A stretch of DNA of 64,000 bases from Petrolisthes cinctipes (lineage: Eukaryota; Arthropoda; Malacostraca; Decapoda; Porcellanidae), in NCBI GenBank assembly GCA_033782935.1, contig JAWQEG010000412.1:919501-983500 (forward strand), written 5' to 3'. Positions 22,400-34,301 of this stretch are shown in pieces (positions within the stretch are counted from its first letter, which is position 1; every line of letters begins with the position of its first letter). The translations under genes were made by a program, and so were the position numbers. Below the pieces are notes generated by a model. It did no database searches and was not told where the DNA came from. It saw only the letters and a program-made list of their open reading frames with translations.

Positions 22400-25363
22400 G
22401 AAAATACTCTAACACGGAGTAGGCATTTACAGATACCTTCTGGGACCTCTAAATATCGAATTTTCGGGTGTTTTGGGACTGAATTTGAGATATCGCTTTC
22501 TTGGCACCTAAAATGTCGATTTTTAGCATGTTTTTAGCCTATATTTTGAAAATATTCTAGCACTGTGTAGGCATGTACAGATTGCTTCTGGGACCCCAAA
22601 ATATTGAATTTTCGGGTGTTTTGAGCCTGAATTTGAGATATAAACGGGTAAAGAAGATACATGCACATATTGACTTTGGGCATCTAAAATATCGATTTTC
22701 AGCATGTTTTGGGCCTGTATTTTGAAAATACTCTAACACTGAGTAGGCATGTACAGATTGCTTCTGGACCCCAAAATATTGAATTTTCGGATGTTTTGAG
22801 CCTGAATTTGAGATATAAACGGGTACTGAAGATGCATGCACATATCGACTTTTGTGCACCTAAAAGATCGATTTTCAGTATGTTTTGAGCATGTATTTTG
22901 AAAATACTCTAACACGGAGTAGGCATGTACAGATCGCTTCTAGGACCCCTAAATATCGAATTTTCGGGTTATTTGGGACTGAATTTGAGATATCGACTTT
23001 TTGGCACCTAAAAGATCGATTTTTAGCATGTTTTTAGGCTATATTTTGAAAATATTCTAGCACTGTACAGATTGCTTCTGGGACCCCAAAATATTGAATT
23101 TTCGGGTGTTTTGAGCCTGAATTTGAGATATAAACGGGTACAGAAGATACATGCACATATTGACTTTGGGCATCTAAAATATCGATTTTCAGCATGTTTT
23201 GGGCCTGTATTTTGAAAATACTCTAACACTGAGTAGGCATGTACAGATTGCTTCTGGGACCCCAAAATATTGAGTTTTCGGGTGTTTTGAGCCTGAATTT
23301 GAGATATAAACGGGTACTGAAGATGCATGCACATATCGACTTTTGTGCACCTAAAAGATCGATTTTTAGTATGTTTTGAGCATGTATTTTGAAAATACTC
23401 TAACACGGAGTAGGCATGTACAGATCGCTTCTGGGACCCCTAAATATCGAATTTTCGGGTGTTTTGGGACTGAATTTGAGATATCGACTTTTTGGCACCT
23501 AAAAGATCGATTTTTAGCATGTTTTTAGCCTATATTTTGAAAATATTCTAGCACTGTACAGATTGCTTCTGGAACCCCAAAATATTGAATTTTCGGGTGT
23601 TTTGAGCCTGAATTTGAGATATAAACGGGTACAGAAGATACATGCACATATTGACTTTGGGCACCAAAAATATCGATTTTCAGCATGTTTTGGGCCTGAA
23701 TTTTGAAAATACTCTAACACGGAGTAGGCAGGTACAGATCGCTTCTGGGACCCGCAAATATCGAATTTTCGGGTGTTTAGGGCCAGAATTTGAGATATAA
23801 ACGGGTACAGAAGATGCATGCACATATCGACTTTTTGGCACCTAAAAGATCGATTTTCAGTATGTTTTTGGCCTGTATTTTGAAAATACTCTAACACGGA
23901 GTAGGCATTTACAGATACCTTCTGGGACCTCTAAATATCGAATTTTCGGGTGTTTTGGGACTGAATTTGAGATATCGCTTTCTTGGCACCTAAAATGTCG
24001 ATTTTTAGCATGTTTTTAGCCTATATTTTGAAAATATTCTAGCACTGTGTAGGCATGTACAGATTGCTTCTGGGACCCCAAAATATTGAATTTTCGGGTG
24101 TTTTGAGCCTGAATTTGAGATATAAACGGGTAAAGAAGATACATGCACATATTGACTTTGGGCATCTAAAATATCGATTTTCAGCATGTTTTGGGCCTGT
24201 ATTTTGAAAATACTCTAACACTGAGTAGGCATGTACAGATTGCTTCTGGACCCCAAAATATTGAATTTTCGGATGTTTTGAGCCTGAATTTGAGATATAA
24301 ACGGGTACTGAAGATGCATGCACATATCGACTTTTGTGCACCTAAAAGATCGATTTTCAGTATGTTTTGAGCATGTATTTTGAAAATACTCTAACACGGA
24401 GTAGGCATGTACAGATCGCTTCTAGGACCCCTAAATATCGAATTTTCGGGTTATTTGGGACTGAATTTGAGATATCGACTTTTTGGCACCTAAAAGATCG
24501 ATTTTTAGCATGTTTTTAGGCTATATTTTGAAAATATTCTAGCACTGTACAGATTGCTTCTGGGACCCCAAAATATTGAATTTTCGGGTGTTTTGAGCCT
24601 GAATTTGAGATATAAACGGGTACAGAAGATACATGCACATATTGACTTTGGGCATCTAAAATATCGATTTTCAGCATGTTTTGGGCCTGTATTTTGAAAA
24701 TACTCTAACACTGAGTAGGCATGTACAGATTGCTTCTGGGACCCCAAAATATTGAATTTTCGGGTGTTTTGAGCCTGAATTTGAGATATAAACGGGTACT
24801 GAAGATGCATGCACATATCGACTTTTGTGCACCTAAAAGATCGATTTTTAGTATGTTTTGAGCATGTATTTTGAAAATACTCTAACACGGAGTAGGCATG
24901 TACAGATCGCTTCTGGGACCCCTAAATATCGAATTTTCGGGTGTTTTGGGACTGAATTTGAGATATCGACTTTTTGGCACCTAAAAGATCGATTTTTAGC
25001 ATGTTTTTAGCCTATATTTTGAAAATATTCTAGCACTGTACAGATTGCTTCTGGAACCCCAAAATATTGAATTTTCGGGTGTTTTGAGCCTGAATTTGAG
25101 ATATAAACGGGTACAGAAGATACATGCACATATTGACTTTGGGCACCAAAAATATCGATTTTCAGCATGTTTTGGGCCTGAATTTTGAAAATACTCTAAC
25201 ACGGAGTAGGCAGGTACAGATCGCTTCTGGGACCCGCAAATATCGAATTTTCGGGTGTTTAGGGCCAGAATTTGAGATATAAACGGGTACAGAATATGCA
25301 TGCACATATCGACTTTTGGGCACCTAAAAGATCGATTTTCAGTATGTTTTTGGCCTGTATTTT
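22400..25363. repeat. 1,482-bp tandem duplication (two copies)
   Basis: Copy 1 units start at 22400, 22900 and 23391; copy 2 units at 23882, 24382 and 24873. Each is three trimers (500+491+491). Shared rare variants include ATCGCTTTCTTGG, GGTAAAGAAG, TTCTGGACCCC and GGGTTATTTGGG. A visible difference is TGAGTTTTCGG near 23,272 versus TGAATTTTCGG. Confidence 0.86.
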
Positions 25364-27825
25364 TAAAATACTCTAACACGGAGTAGGCATGTACAGATAC
25401 CTTCTGGGACCTCTAAATATCGAATTTTCGGGTGTTTTGGGACTGAATTTGAGATATCGATTTTTTGGCACCTAAAATGTCGATTTTTAGCATGTTTTTA
25501 GCCTATATTTTGAAAATATTCTAGCACTGTGTAGGCATGTACAGATTGCTTCTGGGACCCCAAAATATTGAATTTTCGGGTGTTTTGAGCCTGAATTTGA
25601 GATATAAACGGGTACAGAAGATGCATGCACATATTGACTTTGGGCATCTAAAATATCGATTTTCAGCATGTTTTGGGCCTGTATTTTGAAAATACTCTAA
25701 CACTGAGTAGGTATGTCCAGATTGCTTCTGGGACCCCAAAATATTGAATTTTCGGGTGTTTTGAGCCTGAATTTGAGATATAAACGGGTACTGAAGATGC
25801 ATGCACATATCGACTTTTGTGCACCTAAAAGATCGATTTTCAGTATGTTTTTGGCCTGTATTTTGAAAATACTCTAACACGGAGTAGGCATTTACAGATA
25901 CCTTCTGGGACCTCTAAATATCGAATTTTCGGGTGTTTTGGGACTGAATTTGAGATATCGATTTTTTGGCACCTAAAATGTCGATTTTTAGCATGTTTTT
26001 AGCCTATATTTTGAAAATATTCTAGCACTGTGTAGGCATGTACAGATTGCTTCTGGGACCCCAAAATATTGAATTTTCGGGTGTTTTGAGCCTGAATTTG
26101 AGATATAAACGGGTAAAGAAGATACATGCACATATTGACTTTGGGCATCTAAAATATCGATTTTCAGCATGTTTTGGGCCTGTATTTTGAAAATACTCTA
26201 ACACTGAGTAGGCATGTACAGATTGCTTCTGGACCCCAAAATATTGAATTTTCGGGTGTTTTGAGCCTGAATTTGAGAAATAAACGGGTACTGAAGATGC
26301 ATGCACATATCGACTTTTGTGCACCTAAAAGATCGATTTTCAGTATGTTTTGAGCATGTATTTTGAAAATACTCTAACACGGAGTAGGCATGTACAGATC
26401 GCTTCTAGGACCCCTAAATATCGAATTTTCGGGTGTTTTGGGACTGAATTTGAGATATCGATTTTTTGGCACCTAAAAGATCGATTTTTAGCATGTTTTT
26501 AGCCTATATTTTGAAAATATTCTAGCACTGTACAGATTGCTTCTGGGACCCCAAAATATTGAATTTTCGGGTGTTTTGAGCCTGAATTTGAGATATAAAC
26601 GGGTACAGAAGATACATGCACATATTGACTTTGGGCATCTAAAATATCGATTTTCAGCATGTTTTGGGCCTGAATTTTGAAAATACTCTAACACGGAGTA
26701 GGCAGGTACAGATCGCTTCTGGGACCCCAAAATATCGAATTTTCGGGTGTTTAGGGCCAGAATTTTAGATATAAACGGGTACAGAATATGCATGCACATA
26801 TCGACTTTTGGGCACCTAAAAGATCGATTTTCAGTATGTTTTTGGCCTGTATTTTTAAAATACTCTAACACATAGTAGGCATGTACAGATACCTTCTGGG
26901 ACCTCTAAATATCGAATTTTCGGGTGTTTTGGGACTGAATTTGAGATATCGATTTTTTGGCACCTAAAATGTCGATTTTTAGCATGTTTTTAGCCTATAT
27001 TTTGAAAATATTCTAGCACTGTGTAGGCATGTACAGATTGCTTCTGGGACCCCAAAATATTGAATTTTCGGGTGTTTTGAGCCTGAATTTGAGATATAAA
27101 CGGGTACAAAAGATGCATGCACATATTGACTTTGGGCATCTAAAATATCGATTTTCAGCATGTTTTGGGCCTGTATTTTGAAAATACTCTAACACTGAGT
27201 AGGTATGTCCAGATTGCTTCTGGGACCCCAAAATATTGAATTTTCGGGTGTTTTGAGCCTGAATTTGAGATATAAACGGGTACTGAAGTGCATGCACATA
27301 TCGACTTTTGTGCACCTAAAAGATCGATTTTCAGTATGTTTTTGGCCTGTATTTTGAAAATACTCTAACACGGAGTAGACATGTACAGATACCTTCTGGG
27401 ACCTCTAAATATCGAAATTTCGGGTGTTTTAGGACTGAATTTAAGATATAGATTTTTTGGCACCTAAAATGTCGATTTTTAGCATGTTTTTAGCCTATAT
27501 TTTGAAAATATTCTAGCACTGTGTAGGCATGTACAGATTGCTTCTGGGACCCCAAAATATTGAATTTTCGGGTGTTTTGAGCCTGAATTTGAGATATAAA
27601 CGGGTACAGAAGATACATGCACATATTGACTTTGGGCATCTAAAATATCGATTTTCAGCATGTTTTGGGCCTGTATTTTGAAAATACTCTAACATTGAGT
27701 AGGCATGTACAGATTGCTTCTGGGACCCCAAAATATTGAATTTTCGGGTGTTTTGAGCCTGAATTTGAGATATAAACGGGTACTGAAGATGCATGCACAT
27801 ATCGACTTTTGTGCACCTAAAAGAT
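24030..27825. repeat. 4,452-bp offset duplication, copy 1
   Basis: B starts are 24030, 24530, 25021, 25512, 26013, 26513, 27004 and 27504. Partners lie 4,452 bp downstream. Variants shared with copy 2 include GGTAAAGAAG, TAGGTATGTCCAG, GAGAAATAAACGGG, AGAATATGCATGC and the one-base loss GAAGTGCATGC near 27,287. The match ends near 27,825, where copy 1 continues into a C/A fusion (TCGATATTTAGC) and copy 2 into an ordinary Cb. Confidence 0.84.
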
Positions 27826-28333
27826 CGATATTTAGCATGTTTTTAGCCTATATTTTGAAAATATTCTAGCACTGAGTAGGCATGTACAGATTGCTTCTGG
27901 GACCCCAAAATATTGAATTTTCGGGTGTTTTGAGCCTGAATTTGAGATATAAACGGGTACTGAAGATGCATGCACATATCGACTTTTGTGCACCTAAAAG
28001 ATCGATTTTCATTATGTTTTGAGCATGTATTTTGAAAATACTCTAACACGGAGTAGGCATGTACAGATAATTTTCGGGTGTTTTGGGACTGAATTTGAGA
28101 TATCGATTTTTTGGCACCTAAAATGTCGATTTTTAGCATGTTTTTAGCCTATATTTTGAAAATATTCTAGTACTGTTTAGGCATGTACAGATTGCTTCTG
28201 GGACCCCAAAATATTGAATTTTCGGGTGTTTTGAGCCTGAATTTGAGATATAAACGACTACTGAAGATGCATGCACATATTGACTTTGGGCATCTAAAAT
28301 ATCGATTTTCAGCATGTTTTGGGCCTGTATTTT
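27680..28333. repeat. Isolated copy of the beta composite block (C/A, B/C, short A, B)
   Basis: C/A fusion 27680, B/C 27857, short A 28034 and B 28158 reproduce the order of the 977-bp unit at 19.9-20.6 and 20.9-21.6 kb; the match to 21,374 onward is at offset 6,759 and continues into the A-B pair at 28334 and 28482. This B has private AAACGACTACTG instead of AAACGGGTACTG. Confidence 0.82.
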
Positions 28334-28499
28334 AAAAATACTCTAACACTGAGTAGGCATGTACAGATCGCTTCTGGGACCCCTAAATATCGAATTTTCG
28401 GGTGTTTTGGGACTGAATTTGAGATATCGACTTTTTGGCACCTAAAAGATCGATATTTAGCATGTTTTTAGCCTATATTTTGAAAATATTCTAGCACTG

Positions 28500-31400
28500 A
28501 GTAGGCATGTACAGATTGCTTCTGGGACCCCAAAATATTGAATTTTCGGGAGTTTTGAGCCTGAATTTGAGATATAAACGGGTAAAGAAGATACATGCAC
28601 ATATTGACTTTGGGCATCTAAAATATCGATTTTCAACATGTTTTGGGCCTGTATTTTGAAAATACTCTAACACTGAGTAGGCATGTACAGATTGCTTCTG
28701 GACCCCAAAATATTGAATTTTCGGATGTTTTGAGCCTGAATTTGAGATATAAACGGGTACTGAAGATGCATGCACATATCGACTTTTGTGCACCTAAAAG
28801 ATCGATTTTCAGTATGTTTTGAGCATGTATTTTGAAAATACTCTAACACGGAGTAGGCATGTACAGATCGCTTCTAGGACCCCTAAATATCGAATTTTCG
28901 GGTGTTTTGGGACTGAATTTGAGATATAGACTTTTTGGCACCTAAAAGATCGATTTTTAGCATGTTTTTAGCCTATATTTTGAAAATATTCTAGCACTGT
29001 ACAGATTGCTTCTGGGACCCCAAAATATTGAATTTTCGGGTGTTTTGAGCCTGAATTTGAGATATAAACGGGTACAGAAGATACATGCACATATTGACTT
29101 TGGGCATCTAAAATATCGATTTTCAGCATGTTTTGGGCCTGTATTTTGAAAATACTCTAACACTGAGTAGGCATGTACAGATTGCTTCTGGGACCCCAAA
29201 ATATTGAATTTTCGGGTGTTTTGAGCCTGAATTTGAGATATAAACGGGTACTGAAGATGCATGCACATATCGACTTTTGTGCACCTAAAAGATCGATTTT
29301 TAGTATGTTTTGAGCATGTATTTTTAAAATACTCTAACACGGAGTAGGCATGTACAGATCGCTTCTGGGACCCCTAAATATCGAATTTTCGGGTGTTTTG
29401 GGACTGAATTTGAGATATCGACTTTTTGGCACCTAAAAGATCGATTTTTAGCATGTTTTTAGCCTATATTTTGAAAATATTCTAGCACTGTACAGATTGC
29501 TTCTGGAACCCCAAAATATTGAATTTTCGGGTGTTTTTTTAGCCTGAATTTGAGATATAAACGGGTACAGAAGATACATGCACATATTGACTTTGGGCAC
29601 CAAAAATATCGATTTTCAGCATGTTTTGGGCCTGAATTTTGAAAATACTCTAACACAGAGTAGGCAGGTACAGATCGCTTCTGGGACCCGCAAATATCGA
29701 ATTTTCGGGTGTTTAGGGCCAGAATTTGAGATATAAACGGGTACAGAATATGCATGCACATATCGACTTTTGGGCACCTAAAAGATCGATTTTCAGTATG
29801 TTTTTGGCCTGTATTTTGAAAATACTCTAACACGGAGTAGGCATGTACAGATACCTTCTGGGACCTCTAAATATCGAATTTTCGGGTGTTTTGGGACTGA
29901 ATTTGAGATATCGATTTTTTGGCACCTAAAATGTCGATTTTTAGCATGTTTTTAGCCTATACTTTGAAAATATTCTAGCACTGTGTAGGCGTACAGATTG
30001 CTTCTGGGACCCCAAAATATTGAATTTTCGGGTGTTTTGAGCCTGAATTTGAGATATAAACGGGTACAGAAGATGCATGCACATATTGACTTTGGGCATC
30101 TAAAATATCGATTTTCAGCATGTTTTGGGCCTGTAATTTGAAAATACTCTAACACTGAGTAGGTATGTCCAGATTGCTTCTGGGACCCCAAAATATTGAA
30201 TTTTCGGGTGTTTTGAGCCTGAATTTGAGATATAAACGGGTACTGAAGATGCATGCACATATCGACTTTTGTGCACCTAAAAGATCAATTTTCAGTATGT
30301 TTTTGGCCTGTATTTTGAAAATACTCTAACACGGAGTAGGCATTTACAGATACCTTCTGGGACCTCTAAATATCGAATTTTCGGGTGTTTTGGGACTGAA
30401 TTTGAGATATCGATTTTTTGGCACCTAAAATGTCGATTTTTAGCATGTTTTTAGCCTATATTTTGAAAATATTCTAGCACTGTGTAGGCATGTACAGATT
30501 GCTTCTGGGACCCCAAAATATTGAATTTTCGGGTGTTTTGAGCCTGAATTTGAGATATAAACGGGTAAAGAAGATACATGCACATATTGACTTTGGGCAT
30601 CTAAAATATCGATTTTCAGCATGTTTTGGGCCTGTATTTTGAAAATACTCTAACACTGAGTAGGCATGTACAGATTGCTTCTGGACCCCAAAATATTGAA
30701 TTTTCGGGTGTTTTGAGCCTGAATTTGAGAAATAAACGGGTACTGAAGATGCATGCACATATCGACTTTTGTGCACCTAAAAGATCGATTTTCAGTATGT
30801 TTTGAGCATGTATTTTGAAAATACTCTAACACGGAGTAGGCATGTACAGATCGCTTCTAGGACCCCTAAATATCGAATTTTCGGGTGTTTTGGGACTGAA
30901 TTTGAGATATCGACTTTTTGGCACCTAAAAGATCGATTTTTAGCATGTTTTTAGCCTATATTTTGAAAATATTCTAGCACTGTACAGATTGCTTCTGGGA
31001 CCCCAAAATATTGAATTTTCGGGTGTTTTGAGCCTGAATTTGAGATATAAACGGGTACAGAAGATACATGCACATATTGACTTTGGGCACCAAAAATATC
31101 GATTTTCAGCATGTTTTGGGCCTGAATTTTGAAAATACTCTAACACGGAGTAGGCAGGTACAGATCGCTTCTGGGACCCCAAAATATCGAATTTTCGGGT
31201 GTTTAGGGCCAGAATTTGAGATATAAACGGGTACAGAATATGCATGCACATATCGACTTTTGGGCACCTAAAAGATCGATTTTCAGTATGTTTTTGGCCT
31301 GTATTTTTAAAATACTCTAACACGGAGTAGGCATGTACAGATACCTTCTGGGACCTCTAAAAATCGAATTTTCGGGTGTTTTGGGACTGAATTTGAGATA

Positions 31401-32277
31401 TCGATTTTTTGGCACCTAAAATGTCGATTTTTAGCATGTTTTTAGCCTATATTTTGAAAATATTCTAGCACTGTGTAGGCATGTACAGATTGCTTCTGGG
31501 ACCCCAAAATATTGAATTTTCGGGTGTTTTGAGCCTGAATTTGAGATATAAACGGGTACAAAAGATGCATGCACATATTGACTTTGGGCATCTAAAATAT
31601 CGATTTTCAGCATGTTTTGGGCCTGTATTTTGAAAATACTCTAACACTGAGTAGGTATGTCCAGATTGCTTCTGGGACCCCAAAATATTGAATTTTCGGG
31701 TGTTTTGAGCCTGAATTTGAGATATAAACGGGTACTGAAGTGCATGCACATATCGACTTTTGTGCACCTAAAAGATCGATTTTCAGTATGTTTTTGGCCT
31801 GTATTTTGAAAATACTCTAACACGGAGTAGACATGTACAGATACCTTCTGGGACCTCTAAATATCGAAATTTCGGGTGTTTTAGGACTGAATTTGAGATA
31901 TAGATTTTTTGGCACCTAAAATGTCGATTTTTAGCATGTTTTTAGCCTAAATTTTGAAAATATTCTAGCACTGTGTAGGCATGTACAGATTGCTTCTGGG
32001 ACCCCAAAATATTGAATTTTCGGGTGTTTTGAGCCTGAATTTGAGATATAAACGGGTACAGAAGATACATGCACATATTGACTTTGGGCATCTAAAATAT
32101 CGATTTTCAGCATGTTTTGGGCCTGTATTTTGAAAATACTCTAACATTGAGTAGGCATGTACAGATTGCTTCTGGGACCCCAAAATATTGAATTTTCGGG
32201 TGTTTTGAGCCCGAATTTGAGATATAAACGGGTACTGAAGATGCATGCACATATCGACTTTTGTGCACCTAAAAGAT
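28500..32277. repeat. 4,452-bp offset duplication, copy 2
   Basis: B starts are 28482, 28982, 29473, 29966, 30465, 30965, 31456 and 31956. The first B starts as the 21.7-kb type (CACTGAGTAGG) and becomes 24.0-kb type before GGTAAAGAAG near 28,581, which brackets the left breakpoint. A +2 change in a T run (29,534-29,540) and a loss of two bases at 29,989 (TAGGCGTACAG) cancel, restoring the 4,452 offset. Confidence 0.83.
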
Positions 32278-33885
32278 CGATTTTCAGTATGTTTTGAGCA
32301 TGTATTTTGAAAATACTCTAACACGGAGTAGGCAAATACAGATCGCTTCTGGGACCCCTAAATATCGAATTTTCGGGTGTTTTGGGACTGAATTTGAGAT
32401 ATCGACTTTTTGGCACCTAAAAGATCGATTTTTAGCATGTTTTTAGCCTATATTTTGAAAATATTCTAGCACTGAGTAGACAAGTACAGATTTCTTCTGG
32501 GATCCCAAAATATTGAATTTTCGGGTGTTTTGAGCCTGAATTTGAGATATAAACGGGTACAGAAGATACATGCACATATTGACTTTGGGCATCTAAAATA
32601 TCGATTTTCAGCATGTTTTGGGCCTGTATTTTGAAAATACTCTAACACTGAGTAGGCATGTACAGATTGCTTCTGGGACCCCAAAATATTGAATTTTCGG
32701 GTGTTTTGAGCCTGAATTTGAGATATAAACGGGTACTGAAGATGTATGCACATATCGACTTTTGTGCACCTAAAAGATCGATTTTCAGTATGTTTTGAGC
32801 ATGTATTTTGAAAATACTCTAACACGGAGTAGGCATGTACAGATCGCTTCTGGGACCCCTAAATATCGAATTTTCGGGTGTTTTGGGACTGAATTTGAGA
32901 TATCGACTTTTTGGCACCTAAAAGATCGATTTTTAGCATGTTTTTAGCCTATATTTTGAAAATATTCTAGCACTGTACAGATTGCTTCTGGGACCCCAAA
33001 ATATTGAATTTTCGGGTGTTTTGAGCCTGAATTTGAGATATAAACGGGTACAGAAGATACATGCACATATTGACTTTGGGCACCAAAAATATCGATTTTC
33101 AGCATGTTTTGGGCCTGAATTTTGAAAATACTCTAACACGGAGTAGGCAGGTACAGATCGCTTCTGGGACCCCAAAATATCGAATTTTCGGGTGTTTAGG
33201 GCCAGAATTTGAGATATAAACGGGTACAGAATATGCATGCACATATCGACTTTTGGGCACCTAAAAGATCGATTTTCAGTATGTTTTTGGCCTGTATTTT
33301 TAAAATACTCTAACACGGAGTAGGCATGTACAGATACCTTCTGGGACCTCTAAAAATCGAATTTTCGGGTGTTTTGGGACTGAATTTGAGATATCGATTT
33401 TTTGGCACCTAAAATGTCGATTTTTAGCATGTTTTTAGCCTATATTTTGAAAATATTCTAGCACTGTGTAGGCATGTACAGAATGCTTCTGGGACCCCAA
33501 AATATGGAATTTTCGGGTGTTTTGAGCCTGAATTTGAGATATAAACGGGTACAAAAGATGCATGCACATATTGACATTGGGCATCTAAAATATCGATTTT
33601 CAGCATGTTTTGGGCCTGTATTTTGAAAATACTCTAACACTGAGTAGGTATGTCCAGATTGCTTCTGGGACCCCAAAATATTGAATTTTCGGGTGTTTTG
33701 AGCCTGAATTTGAGATATAAACGGGTACTGAAGTGCATGCACATATCGACTTTTGTGCACCTAAAAGATCGATTTTCAGTATGTTTTTGGCCTGTATTTT
33801 GAAAATACTCTAACACGGAGTAGACATGTACAGATACCTTCTGGGACCTCTAAATATCGAAATTTCGGGTGTTTTAGGACTGAAT
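30860..33885. repeat. 1,993-bp offset duplication
   Basis: Units at 30817, 31308 and 31808 recur at 32810, 33301 and 33801 (offset 1,993) with shared variants CTCTAAAAATCG, GGTACAAAAGATGC, GAAGTGCATGC and CGAAATTTCGGG. The match ends near 33,888, where copy 2 has ATATCGACTTTTT and copy 1 has ATATAGATTTTTT. Copy 2 then joins a 32,309-type unit. Confidence 0.82.
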
Positions 33886-34301
33886 TTGAGATATCGACTT
33901 TTTGGCACCTAAAAGATCGATTTTTAGCATGTTTTTAGCCTATATTTTGAAAATATTCTAGCACTGAGTAGACATGTACATATTTCTTCTGGGATCCCAA
34001 AATATTGAATTTTCGGGTGTTTTGAGCCTGAATTTGAGATATAAACGGGTACAGAAGATACATGCACATATTGACTTTGGGCATCTAAAATATCGATTTT
34101 CAGCATGTTTTGGGCCTGTATTTTGAAAATACTCTAACACTGAGTAGGCATGTACAGATTGCTTCTGGGACCCCAAAATATTGAATTTTCGGGTGTTTTG
34201 AGCCTGAATTTGAGATATAAACGGGTACTGAAGATGTATGCACATATCGACTTTTGTGCACCTAAAAGATCGATTTTCAGTATGTTTTGAGCATGTATTT
34301 T
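32309..34301. repeat. Units sharing the GATTTCTTCTGGGATCCC tag
   Basis: The B monomers at 32457 and 33949 (offset 1,492) both have TTTCTTCTGGGATCCC, creating a GGATCC site absent from other B monomers, and both are followed by a Cb with GATGTATGCAC. They flank the 1,993-bp repeat's second copy. Relatives at 41360, 44332, 52246, 55218 and 59182 share TTTCTTCTGGG but keep GACCCC. Confidence 0.8.

Noticed and set aside
29534..29540. T7 run as a frameshift or slippage signal
   Set aside because: There is no gene for it to act on; it is more simply a homopolymer change or sequencing error in one monomer.
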